From contig CM074189.1 in NCBI GenBank assembly GCA_037179385.1, positions 19,761,020 through 19,825,019 of the forward strand: a DNA stretch of 64,000 nucleotides, in the 5' to 3' direction. The position numbers and the translations under genes were made by a program. Below, one piece after another: positions 34,405 through 46,449 of the stretch. Under the pieces are notes generated by a model. It did not search any database and was not told the origin of the DNA. It saw only the letters and a list, made by a program, of their open reading frames with translations. The stretch comes from Holothuria scabra (lineage: Eukaryota; Echinodermata; Holothuroidea; Aspidochirotida; Holothuriidae). Numbering within the stretch: the stretch's first letter is position 1; each line of letters begins with the position of its first letter.

Positions 34405-37400
34405 ACGATTTTTTTTTGTAAAGATTCTAAAAAAATCATTTATTGAATTTCTCTATTCTGCATTGCAACTACTTTATTTATAACTGTAAGCTACAAAATG
34501 CCCTCCCGGATTGTAACTAGTTTTTCTTTAAGATTAAATTGGCTTTTAAAGTCGAGTCACATTGCTTCAAAGCCCTACGGGTCACAAAACACGTCAAAGA
34601 TATAAGAGAGTTCTCCTATTATATTGCTGCTAATTTACAATTGTAACAGGGATCACTTCACCTCATTTATTTTCTTTTTGACTTTCTTGTTACCATGGAA
34701 ACAGGAAATACTACCTCCAGTTATGTCTTGTGAATTGTTTTAATTTGATGTGCCTTTTTATTATACATTATAATGTCACGAACTAAAACCTTATATTAAT
34801 GTTTTCAAGTGTGATTGTTCTTAATTATATCGATACCTGGTAAATAGTTCTATATTTGTACTTTAATTTACTGCTATTTTTTTATGTAAGCTGGAACGTA
34901 TTCATGTTTATTTTGCAAGAGACTTTGATCTTTCTTTTTTATATATCAAAAGAAAAGTGTTTGATATATGTATAAATTTTTCTATTTTTAGCGCCTTTGT
35001 AATGGCTCTATACCAGGGTTCGCGTTTTAGTGCGTCTGCGCGTCATAGACGCAAGGTTTTGTCTCTGGACGCGCAGTTTATAAATTAGGCTTCTTCCCGC
35101 GCGTCCCGAGAAGTAAGCTTGGACGCAAAGAAATTTGGCTTCAGCCAGCATGGATATTCCCTGTTACAAATATTCTATGGGCTGATGCACGAGGCTTCCT
35201 TTTTAAAAGTTCTGGTTTCAATTCAATCTTTTACTAAAGGCGGTTTGGCTCCGCGATATCCCTACAAAAACACATTAAAACACTGTGCAGTGTGCACATA
35301 TATACACATGGCCTCATGTCCCATATCAGCACGGAGTTCTCTGACAGTCAGGACCAAACGCTATGACCCCAGCCTAACCTGATACGGAACTGTATTGATG
35401 TTATACTACAAAGAAGGCAACCTGCAAAAAATATCGCTTGTTGCGCTGTGAAGGGGCGGGGCTTATTGCTTCATTCACAGTGCACCGTTCGAACGAACGC
35501 TCTCTCAGAAAACACATTGACTTAACTGTGTGGTTTTATCGCTTCAGATCCCTATACAAAACTAACATACTTTAACAAAATGACTGACCACGTGTTGTAA
35601 ACACTTTCCGTGACAGACGAAAATGCAAAGAACGATCCCTACCCCTGCAATGGGAATGATCGTTTGACATTTTCCGCCACAACGTTAACGCGGTAGTATT
35701 AAATGGAATTCGATTTAGAAGAGCACTCAAGGTGTATTCCTTGCTGTCTCGCAGAAGGAGCCGCGTAAGTTGCTGTACAAACTGTTCTGCACAAAACACA
35801 TAGTACAGACTATATAGCTGCAGTGTTTCGCCGATTTTTCTAATCCCCAAGCTTTGCATACATATCTGTGCACGTTTTCTACACCAATCACCTAGAATCT
35901 TGTGTAGTTCGGTGGTTATTATCTTGCATAAATTAAGTCATTCCCAGCATTCCTTCCGTAATACAGGACTAAAGCAATGTTGTCATATGATGTCATTGCA
36001 AACGAAAACAGTAATGCACGTGGTCTCTTGCAGCAAACTTCTTAGCACACGCATGCACTAGACTTGCGTTTTTACCGCCAAACAAAGCATCATGTTTTGA
36101 TGGGTGACATCATATGCATAAGATCCATTTGAATTTGAATTAGCCCGGCATCGTGATTGGTTAAATTTCGCTGATTCTAGGCAGCCAATCACAACTCGCG
36201 CATTCGCCTATGTGATTTAGTGTGTGAAAATACTCAGTCTCGAGACAAGTTTTCCCATTGAGTTTGTGTTATATACGACGATTGTGCTTGTAATGCCGGT
36301 CGGCTAGCAAAGCCGGACAAGCCCCGCGCTAAATCCACCTAGAAACGGCATCACAAATCTCTGCATGCGTGGATTTTTCGGGGATCGGACTTACGTGCAT
36401 TTCAGTTGCAGATTCTTTTTAAACAAGACGTAAGTTTTGGACGCGAACTGCTAAAAATATCCGGGGATATTTATATCGGAAAAAACCATAAGATACGTTA
36501 TACGGGTGCCCAGAACTGATAAGATTACTTTTGATTGCTTTACATGGGGTACGTTAAAGCGGGAGAGTAGCAGCTACTGTACAGTATATTAACACAAATA
36601 CAACCCAGTACAGTAAAAGAATGCAATGTTCCGACATGATTGAGGGATGAAAACTAGACAGAGTATGATGTTGGCCTTTGAACTAAATTATCAAAGGGCA
36701 TGTGACATGGACTGCAAACAAATGTACTGTATGAAGGGTTGATTTGTATCTCCAATTTTGAAGTGAAACTATTTCGCCTACAAAAATGATATCCCGTTCG
36801 TGAAACGAACGGAGCTATTCCCCGTATTTTCCATCCTGCACTGGTTACGGTCCGGTAATACGATATGCACGAAGCAAGGGCGGGCGCGTACTAAAGTGAC
36901 AAACGTGATTTCCCTCTTTTTAATAATCTGTTATAGGTAATCAGCATCGGGAGGTTTGTTTAATTAAAAAATCGGTAATCGGGTATTAACTATTAGGCTA
37001 TAGTATAATCGGTCGATACTACAAAAAAAAAAAAAAAATGAAATTTGTGGAATCAGCACCCTTCACTCTACAGTATTACCAGGACAGCAAACAGAAGCAT
37101 TGTCACATATTTTTTCTCTGAGATTATTGTATTCACTCTTACTTAGCACTATGGAGTAAACTTTTAGCACCTAAACATTGTAGTATTTAACTCAAGTACC
37201 TACAGGGGAGAATAGGGTTGAACATGAGGAAAAGTATAGACGGCGGGGAATTGGACCCTTTAAAATTCCTGGTGGACCCCTTAAATTTAATGTTTTATAC
37301 TTTTAAGGGGTCCAAAAACCAAGGCTGGGACCCACTAAATTCGGAGCTCAGCGCTAACCCTGCTCTATACATGGGATGAGAACCTATAGGTCTCCATTGA

Positions 37401-38175
37401 CAGAAGTTTTGCCTGCAGTACCTATAGTTACTAAAATTTCCAATTATTTTAACTTACCTTACTAGAAAAACTGTTTATCCTACGATTAGGTCATGTAGGT
37501 AAGGCCACTAACAATCTACATGGTTGCGAAATACTTGACCAATATTGGTCTAGACATAGTCTTGCCTAGAGTTGAGTAAAATTTTCCCAATGAACCATCT
37601 ACGAGCGTACACTCAATATATTGACTGGTTCATTGCCAGTAACAAATACTTTGAAATGTTGTTTGCCTAAATACAAATGGTGAAAATCCCACAGAGAACA
37701 AACGGCATATTCTAAATTCGTTTGAGGTAATGTAATGTTTTCCCTGATTTTCTTTATACCCTGTTACGAGCTGTTTCCTGCAAAAATCTTGCGCTCATAA
37801 AATATATTACATTCCACATGCAAAAGTTAGAGTGATATGAATTGCTTAAATGGAAGAATTCGAAATGAAAATTTCATCCCTAAGAAGTAACTTTGCGGTC
37901 GTTTGAATTTGTATTTTGATAAACGTATCACCAAGTGAAGATCATTAAAAATATCGTCACTATCAAATATTTGTTTGAGGATTATCTTCTTTTAAAGAGC
38001 CGGTTTGTTTTAAGCGCATGTCACATTACATAGGTATTGGATCGGATAACACTTTGATTTTGTGAGCTTTTATTAAAATATTAAACATTCTGGAACTGAG
38101 AGAAACAAATCTGGCAACGTTTGAAAATAATGATTTGTATGGCAGAACTAGGAAAATTGAAATTATACTAGTTAC
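34405..38175. other. Long non-coding stretch
   Basis: No exon could be supported. A GC-richer patch at 35020-35110 (TGCGTCTGCGCGTCATAGACGC) may be a transposon end. A fragment related to family G (GACATCATATGCATAAGATC) is near 36105. There are short poly-A runs. The ORFs at 35119-35382 and 35572-35859 show no motif. Confidence 0.4.
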
Positions 38176-38179
38176 TTCG

Positions 38180-38415
38180 TGACGTCACATCCCCAGAAAG
38201 CTTCATCGGATACGCATAGTCCGATAAAAGCTGTTTGCCAACGTGACGTTACGAAATAATTTACATTTTAGTTCCATTGTTCACTCTCACGAAATATGTA
38301 TTTGCGCAAATATTTGGTTCTTTGTCCTCAGTGAGGAGATCTGAACTAAAAAAAACACAAAGATCGCAGCGTAATCCTATCCGATATCGCTTTTCAAAGT
38401 GTGACCCTGAGCCTT
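38180..38415 (+). mobile_element. Family F element, partial copy
   Basis: Contains GTGACGTCACAT, TCATCGGATACGCATAGTCC, GATAAAAGCTGTTTGCCAACG, GAAATAATTTACATTTTAG and the right end TATCCGATATCGC...GTGACCCT, in the same order as 46190-46440 and 52129-52535. Confidence 0.65.
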
Positions 38416-38473
38416 AACGAATAAGTCTGCAAGATTGCCGGACACCGTTGGACACATTTTATTTCGGATTCAC

Positions 38474-38536
38474 ATTCACTTTGGAATATATTACTCAGAA
38501 TATTATTCACTTTGGAATATATTACTCAGAATATTA
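38474..38536. repeat. 31-bp tandem duplication
   Basis: ATTCACTTTGGAATATATTA and the following 11 bases are repeated twice in a row with no difference. Confidence 0.85.
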
Positions 38537-38539
38537 TTC

Positions 38540-39470
38540 CACCAATAACTTTCTTTCGGTCTGATAGTTTTCCGGGATGAACCATTGCAGGGATGACAAA
38601 ATATCTTCATTTTACGAACTATATATGAGTCAAAACATTACGTGGGTCGGTCTGAAAATAGATTTTAGGTTTGCAAAGTTTCAGCTGGAAGTTTTTCAAT
38701 GACGTGTGCTGCGACACTGTGATTCCTCTGCGGTTCCTAAATACCATTCTTCACCAATTAATAATTATTGTTGCTTTAATGACAATAATCCTGAACAGTT
38801 TGTAGTAAAATTCAGTTAGAGCTTCTCTATGGGAATGTTTACCACTGTCCTCTAAATAGCGCACAGCAGGATGTTTCGCCGAACTGGTCTGTGAGCTCGC
38901 ATCGGAAAATGATATTACGTAATCGAGTTTAAAGATTTGCTGGCTTCTTGCGCAATTCGATGTCAAAATGGCGATGGTTTCCTCTATGAAATTGAACTGA
39001 ATCTTAAAAATGTTTAAGGGAAAGATACATGTAAATTTTTAAACCACGTGAAATTATTTGACCAGTGACACTCAGCAAGTATTATGGCAGCTTTGTTTGC
39101 TCCTATAAGTCAAAGACACCTTAATATATGTGTTTGTTTGGTTGTTTGTTTTCTTTGATCCTCCCTGGTGGGAACTCGGCAACACCTAATGAGTACTAAC
39201 GCCAAGTTAGCAGTTTCCAATAGAACAATCATAAAATCGTCCTTCTTTAAACCGGGAATTGAGGGGATTTTTTCAAGACTGGAAAAGGAAACTTACAACA
39301 GTTTAAAGGAAATTATGTAAATTAATCAAAAGTTATTGGAATGTCTTATTTTTACGTGTTTGGGAAAGAGGGTTTCAGTTTATTTGAAAGTGTATCATAT
39401 TTTCACAGTAGTTCACACAGTTAAGTGTGTACTGAACACATGTGCACTTAACATTCCCATACACACTGAA
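38540..39470. other. Non-coding stretch, nothing recognised
   Basis: No exon, TIR or tandem repeat beyond the duplication just upstream. Confidence 0.4.
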
Positions 39471-39472
39471 AA

Positions 39473-39630
39473 ATGGTACAAAATCGCTGTAAATTTACAG
39501 AGCAAAAATTAAGGGAAACATAATGATTACAGAAAAGTTCTGGTAATAAGTTTCCAGAACTTTTCTGTAATCCTTATTTATCTCTTTATTTTGTTGTTCT
39601 GTTAATCTACCGTGATTTTTTACAGTTCAC
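39473..39630. mobile_element. 158-bp fold-back element with perfect central hairpin
   Basis: A perfect 19-bp stem (GATTACAGAAAAGTTCTGG at 39525-39543 and its inverse at 39554-39572) surrounds a 10-base loop. The outer sequences, with CACTGAAAAATGG.. / GTGAACTGTAAAAAATC.. ends and CTGTAAATTTACAG, are also imperfectly inverted. It could fold almost end to end. Probably a MITE. Confidence 0.75.
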
Positions 39631-39639
39631 CCGCAAGAA

Positions 39640-41890
39640 TATAAGAAAAAGAAGGTTGCAGGTACTTCGCATCATCGACTGAACATGTTATCTCATCACA
39701 TCACATCCATGATCACACTAATATTTATTTTCAAATTTGAGTACCCGTTCCCTTCTTTGATTGACGTCAGAGTGATAAATCGTGATATATCGTAAGTCTT
39801 GTCAGTACATTACAGCACGCTTTTCGTTATTGAATGGTACCTATAAATCAGATACCATGATTGTTCCAAAATAATGTGAGACTTAAAGATAGGCTCATAA
39901 GTATGCCGAATCCCAACTCTCTTAACAATGTTCTGCACAGAAAAAGTTTGATGTTTCAAGTGAGTAGTAATTTTTTAGTGAATGTAAAACTACTTCGTCT
40001 AAGCATAAATGAGTGTCCACAAACTATAAGATTCCAAAACTGCCGTGGAAATCAGATTTAATTCTCCGGACAGTGCAACCGTATCGTGCATTAAGTGTAA
40101 CCAAAGCCTTTTATCTCACAAGTCACAATTTCAGTCAAATGAATCTATCAAACTTTGATCTTTTTTACAGAACAATTTCTGTTCTGTATTTAATCATGAA
40201 TAAACATGATATAAATATTCAAATCTGGTGATGTCAAGAAAGGGAGTTATCCACTAATTTTGAAACCTTCATTCAACAGGTCTTAAGCCTGTTGTAACAT
40301 TAATAGGCACAGGGGTTTAATCTTTAATGCCCTTGAAAACAATTAGTGTCACTTATTAAACCGTGCGCCATCTGATGATTAATTATGAGATAATTATCAA
40401 AGGGTTAGCAAAGGGATTTTCTTTTTTCTGCAACTCGCTGTGTCATAATTTTGCATAGACAACCAGTTGCTCCAAAACACCCAAATTTTGAAGAGGTCTA
40501 TCTGGAGGACGGTACAACCGTAAAGGATATTGGCATGACTTCGGCGGACGTGTCTTCTGAAATGTTACTCCTTAAAAGTAGAGTAAAGCCAGCGTTTATT
40601 TCTAGTAGGTCATTATACCTTCAAACTACAACAATCAGAATATATACTGGGAAACAGAAAGTGCACACCCCAACACGGTCGGACTAGAGCGGTTGGTATA
40701 TTTGCTATGCACCCCCTTCAACTTTCAAAGACAAAGTCAAATCTCATTTGAAAGACATTATTACTCTGCCTACGTTTCATGCCGATTTGAGTCCCGTCCT
40801 TATTTGCTATAGTTCCTTCTGGATTTGATTTAAGTAAAATGTTTTGTATTATTTTTCTTTTTATCTTATCTTAGTGCAGGTTCCCAACTGCAACTTTTTT
40901 CATGGAAGAGGCATGTGACACAATATGTGACAGCGGGCTTCACAAGCATTTGTCATGGTTTACATTCCATCCCTTGACCATTGCTTAATTAAATTGCCGC
41001 ACAGTCTATTTCTTTTTCCAATAATGGCAGAAAACTCCTAGACCAACCAAATTAAAAAAAAATCAAAAAGTGTTTACAATGAACATGGTGTCTTCCTCTC
41101 TTCACTCTCGCAACGCAAAATGTAGCGCTGGTGTGTGTGCTTACTTTTCCAAAAATGTAAGCAGAAGGGAACATGTGACATGGCAAAATATTTTAGCTAG
41201 GTGTGCTCTGTAAAGACCGTTACTTGAACCAGGGAGGTGTTGCTTGAACACGCCCGTACATAGCCCGCCCATTTCTTCCCGCCAAGCGGGTCATGAAAAT
41301 TTTGGTCACATTTATCAGACAAATCCTTAATGCGCTCCCAGGATTATGCTTCAAGTTCAACCAGGTGGTCATGTCGGTCTTCAACTCTTGAAAGGTTCAA
41401 AGACGGCAAGTGTAGAACGTTTTATGGCCATTGTGCTCAGACTCGTCAGCATTTCCAACTAAAGCGCCGACTTGAGGTGATGGTTGTAGCAGTGGTAATG
41501 TGGCCCTCTCTACAAGTTCAAGGTACTATCAGGAGCTCAAGGAGAATACACTCCTTGCAATGTAATTTACTCATCAATGAAAAAGATCTAATTGCACAAT
41601 GATCAGAGAGTTACTTGATAAAATTATACTACTGGAAGGAATAGAAATTTATAGCCATTGGAAAATAAGCTGGTATGAACATTCTACGAATTAGCTTCAC
41701 TTAATTGCAACATGAGATCGCGATGACAGAAACTTTTACCGGTAACTTCAGTAACCAGCGAATAATGAACCCTTTTCAATTTCAACGGAGGACGGCAATC
41801 TGGAAATGCTTCTCAAACTGCAAACCGTCTACCTACATATTAAGTTTTACCGAATTTACTTTACCGTATTCCATGCGTTGGGGCAGTCCA
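39640..41890. other. Mostly non-coding stretch
   Basis: Open frames at 40451-40687 and 41330-41602 (plus) were considered as exons but lack matched splice sites and recognisable motifs. About 40725-40780 reads FKDKVKSHLKD in one frame, which resembles the end of LINE reverse transcriptases, but this is too short to call. Confidence 0.35.
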
Positions 41891-41893
41891 CAT

Positions 41894-42136
41894 AAGCCCG
41901 GTAAAATTTGCCACGAACACTAACGACACCAAGCGACAAGACGTCGCGTCCCCTCCAGTCCTGGCGGTGTGGCCAGTTTCACCACTAGAGTTCCATCCTG
42001 TCGTAAGCCGTCGGTTCGATTGAACATGTTCAATCGTAGTTGGATGCACGGCCACGACACCAAAGAAGTGTCTACGACTACGCAAATTGTCCACGACGGA
42101 GAGTCTTCGATAGTCGTAGCGGTGTGTACCGGGCTT
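41894..42136. mobile_element. MITE with AAGCCCGGTA ends
   Basis: The left end AAGCCCGGTAAAATTTGCCA and the inverted right end AAGCCCGGTACACACCGCTA form an imperfect TIR of at least 10 exact bases. The interior is CpG-rich and contains the perfect 20-bp palindrome CGATTGAACATGTTCAATCG near 42016. There is no ORF of note. Confidence 0.7.
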
Positions 42137-42413
42137 TAGCTCAGAGGCTTAAATTTTAGATTTTACCCGAGGATGAAATTGCAAGAGAGTAATTTTCTTT
42201 TTAAACCTAATACCTCAATTTTAAGGCGTTTTCAGCGGATGGGTCTGAGTATTTCAGTAATAATATGTATCCTAAATGAATAAGAGCGCAACTCTTTCCT
42301 TTCAATAATAAAACTTTCACGGAGGGTGCAATTTCTTTTGTTCCTCGATATTGTGAGATGCGTCTTACTCTTCTACGCCTTAATAAGTTTTCTAATCATT
42401 GTCTCTCTATTAA

Positions 42414-42664
42414 CCCTTTACCGTTGTTTGGGTCCTTTTGGACCCAGACGGAGAGCGCGGCTGTCGCCCATCTTTACTGTTTCACGCTGAGCTCGAAACT
42501 GCGAGTAGCTACCCGAAAATTCGGCCTCAACAACGAGAGAGACAATTGTTTAAGGTCAGGGGGTCAATAGCCTAGGGAGGCTGATGCGGGGCGTGCTACG
42601 TCCGCTTTTCTGCCCACTCCCGAAGCGCGCAAATATGCCCCGATGGCAGCACAACGGTAAAGGG
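42414..42664. mobile_element. piggyBac-like MITE with TTAA target site
   Basis: The 251-bp element starts CCCTTTACCGTTGT and ends with the exact inverse ACAACGGTAAAGGG. It is flanked by TTAA on the left and TGAA on the right (one substitution). CCC ends in TTAA sites are the hallmark of piggyBac elements. The interior carries TTTGGGTCCTTTTGGACCCA, a small palindrome, and is CpG-rich. No transposase. Confidence 0.75.
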
Positions 42665-43256
42665 TGAAACGGCCTAGTGTGCAAATTGCGGTCAGTGGGA
42701 CAAATGGGTCCCGTGGTCTCCTGAGAGGCCCGCGATACAATTTTCTTTAGTCAGATTCTCGCCTCTCTTTTACTAATATTAACCATTTCGTATTTTGGAG
42801 ATGTAGCTAAATGGAAAACGCAGTCTTAATCTAAAATTGACATTTTATCGACAAAATACAAGATACAGCAATGCGAGTGAAATTTTCGTAAGCAATCAGT
42901 AGACTCATGCTCCAATATTATATGAGCGCAGGTGGGCCTGCCAAAAGGGACACATTGTTCAGTTTTGCAAGAGAACGATGGTTAAAGGGGGTGAAGCCTT
43001 GAAGGTTATACTCATATACATAAACATCCGGAGCTGATAAAAAGATTTTGAAAGGGCGTAGCCGAATGGCTATCAAATTTCGCTAATTTTGAAGGGCATT
43101 ATAGCCATTTAGAAGGGCACCACGGCAAAATGTTAAAACCAAAAGGGCGTCAATGGCCATTTTTATTTAAAACAATTTTTTTATTCAAACGACATCAATG
43201 CACAATATTCTTTGAAATGACAACCCTTTGAGCTCCTCCTCAGATTCTCAAAAAGT

Positions 43257-43733
43257 TTAGGGCCGTCTCCTGTGGGCATCGCCCCACCACTTTGTTACGG
43301 CCGGCTTAGGATGGAAGTTTTCCAGGTCAGAACCATCACCACAGATACGTAACGAATCTTCACGAGTATCATATCCGATATTCAGTCGCCAATCTCCCCA
43401 AAACCTTTTGAGGGAGAAGAATTGTCTCTCTTCATGGGCAGATGCCAATGGAAAAACCAGTAGGACATTGATGAGATGGACAATGTTAGGATAACGTTTA
43501 GGCTTCTGGTTAAGTACTTTGCTCCGCACAGCTGTAAATAACCGGCTAGGGCTGAGCTTATTGCTTCTCACAAGATCCAGTTTTAGTTTGGTACACTCTC
43601 GACGAATTTTGTTAATGCTGCCTCCATTCTTTTCGAGGACGTCTGAAAAATGATCTAATAATAGGGCAACTTTTTTGCTACCGTAATTAGCTATAAGAGC
43701 TATCTCTACCGCATGTGAAATGGGTTCATAATA
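43257..43733 (-). pseudogene. hAT transposase C-terminal remnant
   Basis: A minus-strand frame of 158 codons opens after a stop at 43734-43736 and ends with TAA at 43257. It has the layout of the hAT dimerisation domain: ...LLDHFSDVLEKNGG..., YPNIVHLINVLLVFPLASA, then HEERQFFSLKRF, RLNIGYDTREDSLRI and a terminal PAVTKWWGDAHRRRP. This resembles the C-terminus of ZNF862/KIAA1586-like domesticated and mobile hAT proteins (family knowledge). The catalytic core upstream is missing, so it is a 5'-truncated remnant or the last exon of a decayed element. No TIRs were identified. Confidence 0.75.
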
Positions 43734-43739
43734 TTAGTA

Positions 43740-46185
43740 GAGTCACACGGGATCAGTGTGAAAGACCTCAAACCTTATATGGAGACATTCAAGCATCTTC
43801 TTGAGCGCACATTCAGATGTCTTCTTGAAATTTTCAGTATGTTTTCAGAAAGTAATTAAAACAACCATCTTGGAGAGTGTAAGGCGGGGTTTTGTAAAAT
43901 TGAAACTTGAATGGGCAAAAGCAGTTGACTCAGGCTTATTTTAAGACAACAACTAAACTGAATGTCTCATATTATGTCTCATTTCTCTTCCAAGGGTCAT
44001 GATATATTAAGACAGGCTAAATAGAATGGATGATACACTCAGTTAGCAACTGGAAACAATTCTAGATGTCAATTGAATCAATTTCTAGAAGAATTTTGTT
44101 TGGTGCATTGTATGTTAGACCTGCTAGGAACTTGTGCCCACAATCTCTGGAAATACGTTGCTTCATGTGGACAGCCTAGCACTTGTTATAGGTTACAAGT
44201 AAATCGCTAGCGAAAAGCTTTTTAGCAGAACTACCTCCAACGTTCCCCTTAATAAAATTGTGTGAATTTCATTGATTTACTCAGCAACTTTATCTTATAT
44301 CTCGGGGTTCACCAAAGACCATCTAAAATGTGTTCGATGATATCCTTCACAATTCGTTGTGAATTTGAAAAGCATTTAGGCTCTTCTTTAGGCTCTTTAT
44401 CGGGTAATTGCCGGCGATGACCCCCGCTGGTGTTGGCAGATCACTTGAAAGGACCGGGCGAACTAACGAAGATGCCTCTGTGATCCAACATTCCTCGATT
44501 GTAGGTGCGAATGGTTGTAAAGTTAACATTCATAGAGCAGCAAACTTTTCCAAAGTGCACAGTGTGGTCGCGCTATAACAGTTTTGAAGTTGTGATGAAA
44601 AAAAAAAAAAAAAAATACGCATCACCGCTCCCGTTTGGTCGTCTTTTAAGTAAACAAAATATTATCTGTTATCACGGTCTCATGTTGTGACAGGTCACCG
44701 TATGGACGAGTCTAGTCTTCTGTCTATGTGGAATTTTCTTCGCCGAAAAATTATACAAAATTTCCATTCAACGCTAATTATGATGGAATAAACGTTTCTT
44801 CTAACTTGAGAAAGACCTGTCGAATGTATGTCGAGTCTGGTGAATAATCAGCTGAAAACCGAAGTGCTAGTAAAAACAATAAATATTTCTGGTCAAACTC
44901 TGATTGTCCCTTAAAGGGTTATTAGCTAATAAACGAAAAGTTGACAAATGCAACTGAGATGTGCAATTATTCGTTACTTTCTTGTTGTACAACTCACATT
45001 ACCTGTTTGTGTCCCTTTAAAACTGAAAATGTTTTTATGACTTTGAACACCTCGTGTTTGCTTGCATATAGCAGTGTTGCACGGAGTGGGCTTAATTAGT
45101 TGTATCACTCTTTAAGAGTAAGAGTGCCATCACACCTTGGTACAATGTGCAGTAACTTCCAGAAAAACAAATATTTACAAAGATTGTTATTTGAGTAGTT
45201 CAATTATGACATCACAAATTATTGCGCAATGTACCATTTAAATCTTAATAAATACATTTCAACATTTTACATTTCGTTTCAAAAATGTCCTTTGAAGATG
45301 CGGGTTGGACTGTTAGATTTCATTTTTCAAGCCGTTTAATAATATATTTTTGAATTTTTCGACTTGAGGTACACTATCAGTCTATAAAACGGAAAAGAAC
45401 AAACAAAATGATAGTGATTTGGTAGCTTGTTAAATTAATTGTTAGTTTACATCTAGATTTGGGTCAATTTCTTCTCTCCCTCTAAATATGTCCTAGTCTA
45501 ATTTGAATATAGAATCCAATTAATAGGGGGCGCGAATCGAAATCTTCAAAATCGCCAAAATTTCAACGAAGATTCGGCCAATGAATGAAACAGTTTAATT
45601 TTTTGAAGCATTTCTTGTCACTTTTGGAATAAATCTTGTTGAAGTTTTGACAAGATTTCAGATTTCAATTGGCTTGATGTTTTAGAGTGCTTTCCATAAA
45701 ACAATATCCATCAGATGCGAGAGGTAATCTTACATACCGTATCAACGCAAGTGCTGCTATCACATACGGGGAGCTTGATTAAAAACATGGCACCCTGCAA
45801 TTACAATTTCTTATTACAATGAGCAATGGCCACAGTTGCACGCTACTACTGTAAACGATCGGTTGACTATCATGTCGGAAATCTGTGATGATTGAGATTG
45901 AAACCAGTAACTTTTTGAATCTTTCAGGAAAGGACAATACCTTTTCACGATTTTATCACTATCTACAAGCCGTAAAAAGAAAACTTATCAGCCCATAAAA
46001 AATGTCAGTATACGCGATCGAACAACCGCAAGAAAATTAAATTGGTTTGGGAACAGTAGCTTTTTAAGTTTCAATTTGCATTGACTTTATTCGACAACAT
46101 CTCTTACAAATCGATTTCATCTTACTACATAAAACCACAAAACAACAAAGGGAGCTAGAAAACGCTCATATATGGGTTGGAAATG
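43740..46185. other. Non-coding stretch, nothing recognised
   Basis: Contains an A17 run near 44598 and short ORFs without motifs. The further 5' part of the hAT transposase was looked for here and not found. Confidence 0.4.
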
Positions 46186-46189
46186 TTAT

Positions 46190-46440
46190 AAGCTGCGGTC
46201 TTACTACAACGAATTTGTATCGGTTTCCGAAGGATCCGATTTTTGTGTTTTAATTATAAAATCTCTTCACTCTTTGGTCATTCAGTGTATATGACTTGCA
46301 TCAGGTGTCTATGAAAATGAAATGTTAACTTATCTTTTCCTGACGTCACAGCAACAGACATCTTGTATAGGACACCAGCAGTTCTGTCAAAGCTGTTTGT
46401 CGATGTGACGTCACGAAATAATTAACATTAACTTAACCTT
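46190..46440 (+). mobile_element. Family F element, copy
   Basis: Collinear with 19395-19690: TACTACAACGAATTTG, CATTCAGTGTATATGA, TTGCATCAGGTGTCTATGA, then two perfect TGACGTCA sites (46341 and 46406) bracketing GCTGTTTGTCGATG, and AATAATTAACATTAA at the end. Confidence 0.7.
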
Positions 46441-46449
46441 AGTAGTAAT

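Noticed and set aside
40451..40687. Plus-strand frame with HPNFEEVYLEDGTTV as a possible exon
   Set aside because: Coding-like composition in part, but no matched donor and no known motif.
40725..40780. FKDKVKSHLKD resembling a LINE reverse-transcriptase C-terminus
   Set aside because: Only about eleven residues match, with no upstream reverse-transcriptase sequence.
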